Assembly: GCA_903889565.1 (NCBI GenBank)
Contig: CAISYC010000008.1
Span: 62,001-126,000, forward strand
Origin: an uncultured beta proteobacterium
GTDB taxonomy: Bacteria; Pseudomonadota; Gammaproteobacteria; Burkholderiales; SG8-41
Direction: 5' to 3'
Length of the DNA stretch: 64,000 bases
Translations under genes and position numbers: made by a program
Part shown: piece by piece, positions 1 to 12,727 of the stretch
How positions within the stretch are numbered: position 1 is the first letter of the stretch
Layout: the number at the start of each line of letters is the position of its first letter
Notes under the pieces: model-generated
What the model saw: the letters and a program-made list of their open reading frames with translations, nothing else
Database searches by the model: none
Told to the model about the DNA's origin: nothing

Positions 1-323
1 TGTTCGATGGTCGGAATCTCGGGCTTGATGAACCGGATCACCATGGCGACGGCGCCGCGCTGGCGGAAGATGTTGACGCGGAAGCTGCCGAGTTCGGCGC
101 GGCCAACCGCGAAATTCATCTCGAGCTTGGATTCGAAGTCGCTAACCTGCTGCTCGGACATCAGTTCGTAACAGATTTTTTTGCAGGTCGGCGAATCCAG
201 CACCTGCGCATTGACCGGCATGACCACGCCGTTGATCTTGATCTGGATCGGGGCGCCGACCGTGAAAAACATGTCCGACGCCTGCTTGTCGGCCATCAGT
301 TTGAACAGCGGATCGACGAACAT
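1..323 (-). CDS. pilU: Type IV pilus retraction ATPase PilU, N-terminal part (runs off the window)
   Basis: The first 107 codons of a gene that leaves the window at its left edge. The visible part matches the N-terminal PAS-like domain of the PilT/PilU secretion ATPases: a start like LMADKQASDMFFTVGAP, then an INGVVMPV strand, and a segment ending near RFIKPEIPTIE. PilU is a cytoplasmic hexameric ATPase that assists PilT in pulling back type IV pili for twitching motility. The Walker motifs lie outside the window, so PilU rather than PilT rests on N-terminal likeness only. The ATG lies 8 bases after the stop of the preceding minus-strand gene, so the two are probably co-transcribed. No strong ribosome binding site is visible. 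Confidence 0.8.
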   Translation of the reverse strand, partial: MFVDPLFKLMADKQASDMFFTVGAPIQIKINGVVMPVNAQVLDSPTCKKICYELMSEQQVSDFESKLEMNFAVGRAELGSFRVNIFRQRGAVAMVIRFIKPEIPTIE

Positions 324-331
324 GGGCGCTG

Positions 332-1150
332 TCAGCGTTTGAGAATGGACTTGATGCTGCCGAGGAAACTCTTCGTCGGATCGCTGATATCGTCCATCGG
401 CGACGCGGTGGGCGGCGCCGGATCGACGGGGTACTGGTGCAGCGGCGCTTCGCCGGCAGCGCGCGGCGGTCGGGTCGATGTGGCGCGCAGCGCTTCCTGA
501 TGGCGGCCCAGGGTGCGGAAGTTGTTCGGCTTGGCGATGATCACCTTGCCCAATTCCTCGAGTATCTCCTTGCCGAACTCGTCAAAGTCGTAGACGTTGG
601 TGTACTCGCCGAATTTTTCGAGATTCTTGGCGACGATCTTGATGCGGCCGTTTTCAAGGTCGCCGACCATCGTCACCATCACCGGCACTTCGCACGGTAT
701 GGTGAAAATGCCGCGCTCGACGTAGCCGCGGTCGTTGCGGATTTCCTTGAGATCGAACTTGATATTGTTCGTCCACAGGTGCTCGCGCATGCGCGTCACA
801 ACCGGGTCGGTCTGTTTTTCGACGGTCAGTTTCTGTTCCGTGGCGCAGCGGAAGCGCAGCACGATGGCCTCGATATAGTCTTTGTGATCAAGCGTCAGCC
901 GGCGGCCGTTCACGTTGTAGTCGGACTGGCGGAGGTTGTCCATCCGCGTGGCGCCGCCCTCCAGGTAGTAGACCCGCGAAATCTGCGGCTTGATCACGTT
1001 CAGGGAATTGAACAACTCGACCCAATAATGCAGCGCATCTTTCAGCTTGGCGTGCGCCAGCAACAGGTTCTGGCTGATTTCCTCCTGGGAAACCTGCTCT
1101 TTCTGCCTGAGAGTGTCGGCCTGTTGTTTTAAATCGTCGAGTAAGCCCAT
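332..1150 (-). CDS. Conserved protein of unknown function, upstream of pilU
   Basis: A 272-residue protein I do not recognise. It has no signal peptide or membrane segment. The first 35 residues are charged and heptad-like (a likely coiled coil), the middle is mixed alpha/beta, and the last 60 residues are Pro/Ala/Arg-rich and probably disordered before a short basic end (SIKSILKR). I chose the ATG at 1150 because an AGGAG lies 12 bases upstream; a TTG four codons earlier sits directly on that AGGAG. It lies between dapD and pilU on the same strand, 8 bases from pilU. A role with the pilus motor is only an inference from position. Confidence 0.7.
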   Translation of the reverse strand: MGLLDDLKQQADTLRQKEQVSQEEISQNLLLAHAKLKDALHYWVELFNSLNVIKPQISRVYYLEGGATRMDNLRQSDYNVNGRRLTLDHKDYIEAIVLRFRCATEQKLTVEKQTDPVVTRMREHLWTNNIKFDLKEIRNDRGYVERGIFTIPCEVPVMVTMVGDLENGRIKIVAKNLEKFGEYTNVYDFDEFGKEILEELGKVIIAKPNNFRTLGRHQEALRATSTRPPRAAGEAPLHQYPVDPAPPTASPMDDISDPTKSFLGSIKSILKR

Positions 1151-1227
1151 CGCCGCCTGCAACTCCTGTCAAATCAAAGGCTATTGTGCCTATTTTTGAA
1201 CGACTTGGAAAGCGCGGTCGCGGCGCG

Positions 1228-2052
1228 CTAATCGCTGCGCAAAAGATCGTTAATGCTGGTTTTGGCGCGCGTCTTGGCGTCCACCCGCTTGACGATCACT
1301 GCGCAATACAACTGGCATTTGCCGTCGGCTGACGGCAGCGAGCCGGAAACAACCACCGAGCCTGCCGGAACGCGTCCGTAGATCACCTCGCCGCTTGCGC
1401 GGTCATAAATCTTGGTGCTCTGGCCGATGAACACGCCCATCGAAATGACCGAACCCTCCTCAACGATGACGCCTTCGACGATTTCCGAACGCGCGCCGAT
1501 GAAGCAGTTGTCTTCGATGATGGTTGGATTGGCCTGCAAGGGCTCAAGCACGCCGCCGATACCGACGCCGCCCGACAGATGAACGTTTTTGCCGATCTGC
1601 GCGCAGGAACCGACCGTTGCCCAGGTATCGACCATGGTGCCTTCATCGACATAGGCGCCGATATTCACATACGAGGGCATCAGTATCGCGTTCTTGCCAA
1701 TGAAGGCGCCGCGCCGCACCATCGCCGGCGGCACCACGCGAAAGCCGCCGCGCGCAAAGTCTTCGCGCGAATAATTCGTGAACTTGCCCGGCACTTTGTC
1801 GAAATACTGGGTGGCGGCACCCGGCAGGGGCTGGTTGTCCTCGACACGGAAGGACAACAGGACTGCTTTTTTTATCCATTGGTGAACGACCCATGCGCCA
1901 TCGATTTTTTCGGCTACGCGCAGGGTGCCCGCGTCGAGGCCGGCGATAACTTCCTTGATTGCGGCGCCGATTTTGGCCGGCGCGGTGCCCGGCGCCAGTT
2001 CGGCGCGTTTTTCCCACGCCTGTTCGATGGTGGTTTCGAGTTCTTGGGTCAT
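1228..2052 (-). CDS. dapD: 2,3,4,5-tetrahydropyridine-2,6-dicarboxylate N-succinyltransferase
   Basis: Succinylates tetrahydrodipicolinate with succinyl-CoA, the committing step of the succinylase branch to meso-diaminopimelate and lysine. The protein is 274 residues, the usual family length. It has an N-terminal helical domain and then a left-handed beta-helix made of hexapeptide repeats (from about residue 110, including runs such as [12 protein letters not shown] and [14 protein letters not shown]). The start is the ATG preceded by GGAAC; the frame is open further upstream, but that extension is Arg/Pro-rich and unlike the family. It lies 23 bases downstream of dapC, which makes the next step of the pathway, so the two form a transcription unit. 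Confidence 0.96.
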   Translation of the reverse strand: MTQELETTIEQAWEKRAELAPGTAPAKIGAAIKEVIAGLDAGTLRVAEKIDGAWVVHQWIKKAVLLSFRVEDNQPLPGAATQYFDKVPGKFTNYSREDFARGGFRVVPPAMVRRGAFIGKNAILMPSYVNIGAYVDEGTMVDTWATVGSCAQIGKNVHLSGGVGIGGVLEPLQANPTIIEDNCFIGARSEIVEGVIVEEGSVISMGVFIGQSTKIYDRASGEVIYGRVPAGSVVVSGSLPSADGKCQLYCAVIVKRVDAKTRAKTSINDLLRSD

Positions 2053-2075
2053 GACAGTTCCATTAAAGTCTTGGT

Positions 2076-3272
2076 TTATCGGGTGCCGGCGATGAATTCG
2101 GCAAGGCGGCGCGCAGCTTCGGTGCATTCGGCCGTCGAGGCGACGAGCGCCACGCGCACGAAATGGCGGCCCGGATTGATGCCGCGCGCCTCACGTGCAA
2201 GATAACTGCCGGGCAGCACGGTGACGTTGAATTGCTCGTAGAACTCGCGCGTGAATTGCGCGTCATCGCGCCCGGTGTCGATCCACAGGTAAAAACCGGC
2301 GTCCGGCATCCGTACACCCGGTGTTTTGCCGAGCAGTTGCATGGCGGCGGCGAATTTTTCACGATAGAGCCGGCGGTTTTCCACCACGTGCGCCTCATCG
2401 TTCCACGCAGCAATGCTGGCGGCGTGAATCGGCGGACTCATCGCACAGCCTTGATAAGTACGGTAGAGCAGATATTTTTTCAGGATCTGCGCATCGCCGG
2501 CGACGAAGCCCGAGCGCATGCCCGGCGCGTTCGAACGCTTCGACAAGCTGGAGAATACGACGAGGCGCGGATAGCCGTCGCGGCCGAAATGCTGCGCCGC
2601 CTGCAATGCGCCGATCGGCGGCTTTGCTTCGTCAAAATAGATTTCCGAGTAACACTCGTCGGAGGCGATGACGAATCCGTAGCGGTCGGACAGATCGAAC
2701 AGCACCTTCCATTCGTCCATGTCCATCACGCGGCCGGTCGGGTTACCCGGCGAGCACACGTAGATCAACTGGGTGCGCCGCCACACCGCGTCGGAGAGTT
2801 GCTCATAATCGAGTGCGAAATTGATCGACGGCAGATTGTGCAGAAACTGCGGCTCGGCGCCGGCCAACAGCGCCGCGCCTTCGTAAATCTGGTAAAACGG
2901 ATTGGGCACGACCACCGCAGGCTGCGGTTGCGAGCGGTCGATGATGGTCTGTGCAAACGCATAAAGGGCTTCGCGGCTGCCGTTGACCGGGATGATTTCG
3001 TTTTGCGCGCTGATTTGCTTGAGGCCGTAGCGCTGTTTCAGCCAATCGGCGATCGCCACGCGCAGGCCTTCGCCGCCCAGCGTGGACGGGTAGACCGCAA
3101 GGCCGTCGAGGTTGTCGATCAGGCTCTGACGGATCAGCGGCGGCGTCGGGTGCTTGGGTTCGCCGATATAGAGGCTGACCGGCTTTAGCTGCGGATTGGG
3201 CGTCGCCCCCTGCAGCAGGGTGTTGAGCTTCTGGAACGGATAGCTCTGCAGACGGTCGAGGTCGGGATTCAT
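2076..3272 (-). CDS. dapC: Succinyldiaminopimelate transaminase
   Basis: PLP-dependent class I/II aminotransferase of 398 residues that converts N-succinyl-2-amino-6-ketopimelate to N-succinyl-LL-diaminopimelate. Visible fold-type I residues are Asn177 in SPGNPTG, Asp205 and Tyr208 in SDECYSE, and the Schiff-base lysine Lys245 in [10 protein letters not shown]. The substrate call rests on close likeness to betaproteobacterial DapC and on its place directly before dapD. It begins the minus-strand dap unit, divergent from the EamA transporter, with a good -10 box about 25 bases upstream of the ATG. Confidence 0.92.
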   Translation of the reverse strand: MNPDLDRLQSYPFQKLNTLLQGATPNPQLKPVSLYIGEPKHPTPPLIRQSLIDNLDGLAVYPSTLGGEGLRVAIADWLKQRYGLKQISAQNEIIPVNGSREALYAFAQTIIDRSQPQPAVVVPNPFYQIYEGAALLAGAEPQFLHNLPSINFALDYEQLSDAVWRRTQLIYVCSPGNPTGRVMDMDEWKVLFDLSDRYGFVIASDECYSEIYFDEAKPPIGALQAAQHFGRDGYPRLVVFSSLSKRSNAPGMRSGFVAGDAQILKKYLLYRTYQGCAMSPPIHAASIAAWNDEAHVVENRRLYREKFAAAMQLLGKTPGVRMPDAGFYLWIDTGRDDAQFTREFYEQFNVTVLPGSYLAREARGINPGRHFVRVALVASTAECTEAARRLAEFIAGTR

Positions 3273-3296
3273 CGAATAACTTTGCGCAAAGCGTGG

Positions 3297-3326
3297 ATTA
3301 TAAGGGTGTTGACGCGGTGTTCACAA
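3297..3326 (-). promoter_or_regulatory. Candidate sigma-70 promoter for dapC-dapD
   Basis: On the minus strand the sequence TATAAT (3302 down to 3297) is a perfect -10 box, with TTGTGA (3326 to 3321) 18 bases upstream as a four-of-six -35 box. Transcription would begin near 3290 and leave a short leader before the dapC ATG at 3272. The promoter overlaps the start region of the divergent transporter gene. Sequence match only. Confidence 0.5.
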
Positions 3327-4207
3327 AACTGACCCCGGTGCTGGGCCTGCTTGCCGGTGCGACGGTCTGGGGACTCATCTGGTATCCCTATCGCGCACTC
3401 GAACAGGCCGGCATCGCCGGCGATCTCGCGGCGACTTTGTCCTACGCCCTTGCCTTGATACCTGCGCTGGTTTTGTTTCGACGGCGCCTCGCATGGCGGC
3501 AGGTCACGCCGGCTTTGGTTGCCACGGCGCTCAGTGCCGGTTGGGCGAACATCGGCTTTACCTGGGCGGTGATCTACGGCGATGTGATGCGCGTGGTACT
3601 GCTGTTCTATTTGGCACCGGTATGGACGGTGCTGTTCGCACGCCTGTTGCTCGATGAAAAATTGAGCCTCGCCGGTTTTGGACTAATGCTGCTGGCCTTT
3701 GGCGGTGCGGTGGTCATGTTGTGGGACCCGCGCATGAGCCTGCCGCTGCCGCAATCGACCGCCGAATGGATCGGTCTGTCGGCCGGCATGATGTTCGCGC
3801 TGTCGAATGTGCTGGCCCGCAAGCTTGCCGCAACTGCCGTCGAGGCGCGCGTTATCGCGGTGTTTGCCGGCGGTGCGATATTGGGCGCGTGCAGTGTCGT
3901 GCTGAACGCCCCGGCGCCGGTGATTTCGGGTGTCTTGATTTCCAATGCGGGACTGTTGCTGCTGCTGGCGCTGGTTATATTCAGCGTCAATATCGCGGTT
4001 CAGCATGGGCTGGCCAATATTGCGGCCAACCGCGCGATCGTGATTTACCTGTTCGAGCTGGTGGTCACGGCGATTTCTACCTGGCTGCTCGCCGGGGAAA
4101 CATTGAACGCGAAGGAATGGCTCGGCGGCGCAATGATTATCGCGGCCGGCTTGTGGTCCGAGCGTCTTGCCGCACGTCCGGCAGATTTGTCAGGGCGTCA
4201 AGGCTGA
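3317..4207 (+). CDS. EamA/DMT-family membrane transporter
   Basis: Inner-membrane protein of 296 residues with about ten hydrophobic segments in two homologous halves, typical of EamA drug/metabolite transporters. Residues such as [16 protein letters not shown] at the N-terminus and [17 protein letters not shown] near the C-terminus match the ends of the two EamA repeats. The substrate cannot be told. I chose the GTG at 3317 because AAGGG lies 10 bases upstream; another GTG at 3293 in the same frame would add eight polar residues. Its 3' end overlaps the 3' end of queF on the other strand by 71 bases. Confidence 0.8.
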   Translation: MFTKLTPVLGLLAGATVWGLIWYPYRALEQAGIAGDLAATLSYALALIPALVLFRRRLAWRQVTPALVATALSAGWANIGFTWAVIYGDVMRVVLLFYLAPVWTVLFARLLLDEKLSLAGFGLMLLAFGGAVVMLWDPRMSLPLPQSTAEWIGLSAGMMFALSNVLARKLAATAVEARVIAVFAGGAILGACSVVLNAPAPVISGVLISNAGLLLLLALVIFSVNIAVQHGLANIAANRAIVIYLFELVVTAISTWLLAGETLNAKEWLGGAMIIAAGLWSERLAARPADLSGRQG

Positions 4208-4583
4208 CCGGGGCGGCGGGGCGCCAGCCGCGCTTGCGCGTTTCGGCAACGACGGTCGTAAAGATGCCGCCGCGCACATAGAATTGCGCGGTCAGCCGCA
4301 TGAAACGCGGGCGGATCGCCGCCGCCAGCGTATCGAGAATCTCGTTGGTCACCGCCTCGTGGAATTTGCCCTCGTTGCGGAACGACCAGATGTAGAGCTT
4401 GAGGCTTTTTAACTCGATGCAGCGGCGGTCCGGCACATAGTCCAGATAGAGCGTTGCGAAATCGGGTTGCCCGGTCATCGGGCACAGGCAGGTAAACTCC
4501 GGTATTTCCATGTGAATCCGAAAGTCGTTGCGCGGTTGCGGATTCGGAAACGTTTCGACGCGTTTGGCGGGCTTACTTGGCAT
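4137..4583 (-). CDS. queF: NADPH-dependent 7-cyano-7-deazaguanine reductase (preQ0 reductase)
   Basis: Reduces preQ0 to preQ1 in the pathway to queuosine-modified tRNA. At 148 residues it is the short, unimodular type. The T-fold signature is clear: the nucleophile Cys34 in [10 protein letters not shown] with Asp41 close behind, the substrate strand [14 protein letters not shown] (residues 57-70), and the His75-Glu76 pair. The last 20 residues, Arg/Asp-rich, lie in the stretch overlapping the convergent transporter gene and may be a tail gained by loss of an earlier stop. Its start faces smc across a 76-base gap. Confidence 0.93.
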   Translation of the reverse strand: MPSKPAKRVETFPNPQPRNDFRIHMEIPEFTCLCPMTGQPDFATLYLDYVPDRRCIELKSLKLYIWSFRNEGKFHEAVTNEILDTLAAAIRPRFMRLTAQFYVRGGIFTTVVAETRKRGWRPAAPVSLDALTNLPDVRQDARTTSRPR

Positions 4584-4659
4584 TAGGGCAGTCCGGACAA
4601 TTCAGTTAAAATGTCGAGCGAATTCAGCCCTGCATTATAACCCTGCATAGAAGAAAAAA
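4584..4659. promoter_or_regulatory. Divergent queF/smc intergenic region
   Basis: A 76-base gap between two divergent starts, so it must carry promoters for both. The near-palindrome ATTATAA at 4634-4640 reads TATAAT on the minus strand (for queF) and TATAAC on the plus strand. TAAAAT at 4607-4612 is another plus-strand -10 candidate. No convincing -35 box accompanies any of them. Confidence 0.3.
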
Positions 4660-7600
4660 TTGCGCCTCACAGAAATCAAACTCGCCGGCTTCAAATCGTT
4701 CGTCGATCCCACGCATATTCCGGTGCCGGGACAGCTGGTCGGCATCGTCGGGCCCAACGGCTGCGGCAAATCGAACATCATCGACGCGGTGCGCTGGGTG
4801 CTCGGTGAATCGTCCGCCAAGCATCTGCGCGGCGAAACCATGCAGGACGTCCTGTTCAACGGTTCGGGCAACCGCCAGGCGGTCAACCGCGCCAGCGTCG
4901 AACTGATCTTCGACAACAGCCTCGGCAAGGCTGGCGGCCAGTGGTCCAATTTTGCCGAAATTTCGGTCAAACGCCTGCTCGAACGCGACGGCGACTCCTC
5001 CTATTTCATCAATAATATCCGCGTGCGACGCCGCGATGTTGCCGACATATTTCTGGGCACCGGCGTCGGTGCGCGCGCCTACGCGATCATCGAACAGGGC
5101 ATGATTTCGCGCATCATCGAAGCGAAGCCCGAAGAGCTGCGGATTTTCCTTGAGGAAGCCGCCGGCGTGTCGAAGTATCGCGAGCGCCGCAAGGAAACCG
5201 AGGCGCGCCTCGCCGACACGCGCGAAAACCTGCTGCGCGTCGACGACATCCGCACCGAACTCGACAAGCAGCTCGAACACCTGGGCGCGCAGGCCGAAGT
5301 CGCCAGCCGCTATCACCAACTGCAGGACCAGCTGCGGTTCTCGCAAAACCTGCTGTGGCTGCATAAAAAGCGCGACGCCGGCGCGGTGCGCGAACGCTGC
5401 GTGCGCGACATGGAAAAACTCGGCATTGAGCTCGAGGCGCAGACCGCCCGCCTGCGCGAAACCGAGAGCGCGCTGGAAACGCTGCGGCAGACCCATCTTG
5501 CCGCCGGCGACGCCGTGCACGAGGCCCAGGGATCGCTCTACGAAACGAACGCCGAGTTCGCGCGTCTGGAACAGCAGATTCAGCATGTGCGCGAAAACCG
5601 CCAGCGCGTCGAATCGCGGCTGGCCGATTTGCGCGCCCAGCTGCAGCAGGGAGAAACCCAAAGTCAGTCGCAACAGGCGAGCCTCGACGAATGGCGTCAG
5701 GAGGAAACGCGCGCCCAGGCTGCCGCAGAGGCCGCGCGCGCCGCGCACACGACCGAGAGCGATCGACTGCCGCTGGCGGAACAGGCCTACCGCGCCGCCG
5801 TAGGCGAGCGCGATACCGTGCAAAAAGCGGTTGCCGCCAACGATCAGGCTTTGCGTCTGGAGCAAACGCGCTGTGAACACGCGCTGAAGATTCTCTCCAC
5901 GCTGGCGCAGCGTGAGCAGCGGCTGCGCGAGGAAAAGGCGGTTCTGCCGACGCCCGACGACGGCGAATTCCAGCGTCTGCAGACGAGCGGCGCGGAACTC
6001 GAAGCGCGGCTGGCCGACCAGCGCAGTTCGCTCGCCGCTGGCGAGGGGCGGGTGCCCGAACTCGATCAGAATCTGCGCGAATGCGCGGCGGCGGTCGAAG
6101 CCGCCGCACAACGCGTGGCGTCGCTGGAAGCGCGCATCAGCGCGCTGCGTCAGATTCAGGACGGCATTGGCCGCAGCGAAGGCATGGAAGCCTGGCTGAC
6201 CGCGCATCAACTCGATGCGTCGCGTCGCCTGTGGCAGGACATCGAAATCGAAAGCGGCTGGGAAGACGCGCTGGAAGCGGTTCTGCGCGAACGCCTGAAC
6301 GGCATCGCACTCGGCAATCTGGATGATGCCGCACCCTGGGTCGGCGAACTGCCGCCGGGCAAAATGACCGTGTATGGCGGCGATGGCGGTGGCATGGTGC
6401 AAACGCCGCCTCCGTTCGGCGATCTGCGTCCGCTTGCCAATTACGTCCGCTGCAAAAATCCGGCCGCGTCCGCCGCGCTCAACGACTGGTTGCAAAAAGT
6501 CTATGTCGTCGCCGACCGCCATGCCGGTCTCGCGCAGCGCAGCCAACTGCCGCCGGGGGCCATGCTGGTATCCGCCGACGGTCATGTGTTCACGCGTTTC
6601 AGCGTCAGTTTCCATGCGCCGGATTCGGATTTGCACGGCGTGCTGTCGCGCGAACGCGAATTGGAACAGCTGACCGCGCAGATCTCCGGCGATCAGGCCG
6701 AACTGGCAGCTCAGCGCGCGCGGCACGCCGCTGCCGATGCAGCATTCGAGCAGCATCAACGGTTGCTTGCCGGCATGCGCGTATTGCTCGGTGAAACCCA
6801 GCGTCTCAGTCACGAGGCTGCGCTCGAAATCACGCGTTTTTCCGAACAGGCGCAACGCGTCACGCAGCGCGGCGAGCAGATCGCTGCCGAACTGGCCGAA
6901 ATCGATCTGCAATCGGGGCAGGAGCGCGCCCAGCACGATTCTGCGCAAACCGGTGTGGCGCTGTGCGACAAGCAACGCATTGAACTGCAGGCACAGTTGA
7001 GCGCCGCGCTGGCCGCGCATGGCGAAGCCGAGGCCGCGCTGGGCAATCAACGTCAGGCCATTGCGCAGGCCGACCGCAACGCGCAGGAAGCCTCTTTTCA
7101 CCTGAAAACCTGCGTCAACAAGATCGCCGAGATCGACAACGCCATGCGGCTGGTGCGCGAAAACATCGAACTCGTGCAGACCGGCATCGCCAAGCACGAA
7201 GCGGAACTGAGCGAGCTCGACGAAACCCCATTGACCGCGGAACTCGAGCGCGTGCTCACCATACGCACGCAAAAAGAGCAGGCGGTGGCGGCGGCGCGCG
7301 ACGCGCTGGAGAGCGCCGAAACCGAGTTGCGTCAGACCGAGCAGGACCGACTGCTGATCGAGCAGGGGCTGGAGCCGATACGCGAGCGCATCAACGACGC
7401 CAAACTCAAGGAACAGGAAGCGCGGCTGACCGAAGAGCAGTATTCGCAGCAGCTATTCGAGGTCAGCGCAAACGAAGCCGAACTCGAGCCGCATCTTGAA
7501 AAGGGTAAACGTTCCAGCGCGCTGCAGGCCGACATCACGCGCTTGAGCAACGAGATCGCCACGCTGGGCGCGGTCAATCTGGCGGCACTCGACGAACTCG

Positions 7601-8184
7601 AAACGTCGAAGCAGCGCAAGGAATACCTCGATTCGCAGTCGCTCGATCTGAATACCGCGCTATCGACGCTGGAAGACGCCATCCATCGCATCGACCGCGA
7701 GACGCGCGAGCGCCTGCAGCACACCTTCGATGTCGTCAACGGCCATTTCGGCGAGCTGTTCCCGTCGCTGTTCGGCGGCGGCCAGGCGCGGCTTGTGCTC
7801 AGCGGCGAAGAAATTCTCGACAGTGGCGTGCAGGTCATCGCGCAACCGCCGGGCAAGAAAAACAGCTCGATCCATCTGCTCTCCGGCGGTGAGAAAGCGC
7901 TGACCGCGCTGTCGCTGGTGTTTGCAATGTTCCAGTTGAATCCGGCGCCGTTCTGCCTGCTTGATGAGGTCGATGCGCCGCTTGACGACAGCAACACCGA
8001 ACGCTTCTGCAAGCTGGTGCAGAAAATGTCGGTAAACTCGCAATTCATGTTCATCAGCCACAACAAAATCACCATGGAGATGGCCAACCAGTTGATCGGC
8101 ATCACCATGCAGGAGGCGGGCGTCTCGCGGGTGGTGGCGGTGGACATCGAGGAAGCGATGAAACTTGCCGAGGCGGCCGCCTGA
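4660..8184 (+). CDS. smc: Chromosome segregation ATPase SMC
   Basis: Structural-maintenance-of-chromosomes protein, 1174 residues. Walker A is GPNGCGKSN (residues 31-39). Long coiled coils rich in Glu/Gln/Arg/Ala follow, with a hinge at about residues 505-660, and the C-terminal head carries the ABC signature SGGEK (1075-1079) and Walker B ending in Asp1102-Glu1103 (LLDEVDAPLDD). The dimer acts with ScpA/ScpB to compact and segregate the chromosome. The start is a TTG giving MRLTEIKLAGFKSF, the normal N-terminus of the family, preceded only by a weak AGAAG. It heads a plus-strand unit with zipA and ligA. Confidence 0.96.
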   Translation: MRLTEIKLAGFKSFVDPTHIPVPGQLVGIVGPNGCGKSNIIDAVRWVLGESSAKHLRGETMQDVLFNGSGNRQAVNRASVELIFDNSLGKAGGQWSNFAEISVKRLLERDGDSSYFINNIRVRRRDVADIFLGTGVGARAYAIIEQGMISRIIEAKPEELRIFLEEAAGVSKYRERRKETEARLADTRENLLRVDDIRTELDKQLEHLGAQAEVASRYHQLQDQLRFSQNLLWLHKKRDAGAVRERCVRDMEKLGIELEAQTARLRETESALETLRQTHLAAGDAVHEAQGSLYETNAEFARLEQQIQHVRENRQRVESRLADLRAQLQQGETQSQSQQASLDEWRQEETRAQAAAEAARAAHTTESDRLPLAEQAYRAAVGERDTVQKAVAANDQALRLEQTRCEHALKILSTLAQREQRLREEKAVLPTPDDGEFQRLQTSGAELEARLADQRSSLAAGEGRVPELDQNLRECAAAVEAAAQRVASLEARISALRQIQDGIGRSEGMEAWLTAHQLDASRRLWQDIEIESGWEDALEAVLRERLNGIALGNLDDAAPWVGELPPGKMTVYGGDGGGMVQTPPPFGDLRPLANYVRCKNPAASAALNDWLQKVYVVADRHAGLAQRSQLPPGAMLVSADGHVFTRFSVSFHAPDSDLHGVLSRERELEQLTAQISGDQAELAAQRARHAAADAAFEQHQRLLAGMRVLLGETQRLSHEAALEITRFSEQAQRVTQRGEQIAAELAEIDLQSGQERAQHDSAQTGVALCDKQRIELQAQLSAALAAHGEAEAALGNQRQAIAQADRNAQEASFHLKTCVNKIAEIDNAMRLVRENIELVQTGIAKHEAELSELDETPLTAELERVLTIRTQKEQAVAAARDALESAETELRQTEQDRLLIEQGLEPIRERINDAKLKEQEARLTEEQYSQQLFEVSANEAELEPHLEKGKRSSALQADITRLSNEIATLGAVNLAALDELETSKQRKEYLDSQSLDLNTALSTLEDAIHRIDRETRERLQHTFDVVNGHFGELFPSLFGGGQARLVLSGEEILDSGVQVIAQPPGKKNSSIHLLSGGEKALTALSLVFAMFQLNPAPFCLLDEVDAPLDDSNTERFCKLVQKMSVNSQFMFISHNKITMEMANQLIGITMQEAGVSRVVAVDIEEAMKLAEAAA

Positions 8185-8188
8185 AGCC

Positions 8189-9250
8189 ATGAGCGACCTG
8201 CAGATCAGTTTGTTGGCAATCGGCGCGGTGGTGGTCGCCGCCGTCTATGCGTTCAACATCTGGCAGGAACGGCAACTGCGGCGGCGCACCGAGGAGGCAT
8301 TCGCTCGCGATCATCCCGACGTGCTGCTCGGCGGCGCGATTGAAAGTGACGATGACAACGAACCGCGGGTCGAACCGATGATCAACGCTGCGTCGCCGCC
8401 GGCCGTTGCCCTGCCGCAACCTGCGGCGGTGGCCGGCGCGATCGACCCGGTGATCGATTTCGTCGTCGAAGTCAATCTGAAAACGCCGGCTGACGGTGCT
8501 GCGTTGCGTGACGATCTGCGCGCGGCCCTCGCGGCCACCGGCAAAGCGGTGCTCGCCGAAGGTTATGCCGCATCGAGCGGCGATTGGATCGATGCCGCCG
8601 GAGGCCAGTCGTTCCAGCGATTGCGCTTCGCGCTGCAGATGTCTAACCGCGCGGGCTGCGTCACGCAGAGTCACCTTTCGGCATTTCGCGATGCAGTGGC
8701 CGAATGGGCCGAGGCGCGGCAGGGCGAATTGAAATCGCTCGATCTCGAAGCGGCCCACGCGATGGCGGTGCAGCTTGATCGATTCTGCGCCGACGTCGAT
8801 ATCGCAATCGGCGTCAATGTCGTCAGCAGCGATGCCAGCCCCTTCACCGGCGTGCGCATCCGCGAACTGGCCGAACAAAACGCGCTGCGTCTCGAGTCCG
8901 ACGGCGTGTTTTATGCGCGCGCGGCCGACGGCGGGGTGCTGTTCACGCTCGACAATCACGAGCCGATGCCGTTCGTGCCGGAGCAAATGCGCAGCCTCAC
9001 GACCGGCGGCGTGACCTTCCTGCTCGATGTGCCGCGTGTGGCCGGCGCGCTCGATGCGCTTGACACCATGGTGGGGTCCGCGAAGTCGTTTGCCGCGGAA
9101 CTCGGCGGCAAACTGGTCGATGACAACCGCGCGCCGCTTTCTGACGGCGCAATCGCCGCCATTCGCAAGCAGCTCGAAGGCATCCTCGCCAAAATGGAGG
9201 CGGGGCGCATTCCGGCCGGCGGCGCGCGCGCCCTGCGCCTGTTCGCCTGA
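8189..9250 (+). CDS. zipA: Cell division protein ZipA
   Basis: 353 residues. The N-terminal membrane anchor (about residues 5-22, LQISLLAIGAVVVAAVYAF) is followed by a charged, Pro/Ala-rich linker and a C-terminal globular FtsZ-binding domain (about 90-350) with residues such as GVTFLLDVPRVAGALDALDTM near its end. ZipA tethers FtsZ to the inner membrane at the division site. The ATG lies 4 bases after the smc stop and its own stop abuts the ligA ATG (TGAATG). The position between smc and ligA supports the call, since ZipA sequences diverge strongly. Confidence 0.88.
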   Translation: MSDLQISLLAIGAVVVAAVYAFNIWQERQLRRRTEEAFARDHPDVLLGGAIESDDDNEPRVEPMINAASPPAVALPQPAAVAGAIDPVIDFVVEVNLKTPADGAALRDDLRAALAATGKAVLAEGYAASSGDWIDAAGGQSFQRLRFALQMSNRAGCVTQSHLSAFRDAVAEWAEARQGELKSLDLEAAHAMAVQLDRFCADVDIAIGVNVVSSDASPFTGVRIRELAEQNALRLESDGVFYARAADGGVLFTLDNHEPMPFVPEQMRSLTTGGVTFLLDVPRVAGALDALDTMVGSAKSFAAELGGKLVDDNRAPLSDGAIAAIRKQLEGILAKMEAGRIPAGGARALRLFA

Positions 9251-12147
<2,897 letters not shown>

Positions 12148-12156
12148 GGAAAGCCC

Positions 12157-12702
12157 ATGCTGTCACCGCAAAAAGCCCGCGAAATTCTGCAGTCCGCCGA
12201 TTTGATCTGTTCGGCGGAAACCGTGCATGCCGCACTGTTGCGCGTGGCGGCTGAAATCAGCCGCGAACTTGCCGATCAAAATCCGCTGGTGCTGAGCGTG
12301 ATGGGCGGGGCGGTCGTGTTCAGCGGCCAGTTGCTGACATTGCTCGATTTCCCGCTCGACTTCGATTATCTGCATGTGACCCGTTACGGCAATGCGACCA
12401 CCGGCGGCAGCATCCACTGGAAAGTATTTCCGGCCGACGCAATGGCCGGCCGCGCGGTGCTCGTTCTCGACGACATCCTTGACGAAGGCCATACGATGGC
12501 GGCAATTCGCGAACGCGTGCTGGAGGCGGGCGCCAGCCGTTTTCTCTGCGCCGTTTTCGCCGACAAGAACATCGGCAAGACCAAACCGCTGGCGGCCGAT
12601 TTTATCGGCGTCAGTTTGCCGGACCGTTATGTGTTCGGCTACGGCATGGACGTCAAGGGGGCGTGGCGCAATTTGCCGGCCATTTACGCCTTGAAACAAT
12701 AA
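12157..12702 (+). CDS. hpt: Hypoxanthine-guanine phosphoribosyltransferase
   Basis: 181 residues, type I phosphoribosyltransferase fold. The PRPP loop VLVLDDILDEGHT (residues 101-113) has the paired acidic residues Asp105-Asp106. The N-terminal hood and the C-terminal VFGYGMDVKGAWRNLP segment match bacterial Hpt. It converts hypoxanthine or guanine plus PRPP to IMP or GMP. It lies 25 bases before a methylthioinosine-phosphorylase gene, whose expected product is hypoxanthine, so the pair forms a sensible salvage route. Confidence 0.9.
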   Translation: MLSPQKAREILQSADLICSAETVHAALLRVAAEISRELADQNPLVLSVMGGAVVFSGQLLTLLDFPLDFDYLHVTRYGNATTGGSIHWKVFPADAMAGRAVLVLDDILDEGHTMAAIRERVLEAGASRFLCAVFADKNIGKTKPLAADFIGVSLPDRYVFGYGMDVKGAWRNLPAIYALKQ

Positions 12703-12727
12703 ACGCGGCCTCGTTCGGAACACCACC

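Noticed and set aside
4624-7272. Long open frame on the minus strand opposite smc
   Set aside because: It is the mirror of smc codons in GC-rich sequence; the smc reading has Walker A, hinge and signature motifs and the antisense translation shows no family likeness.
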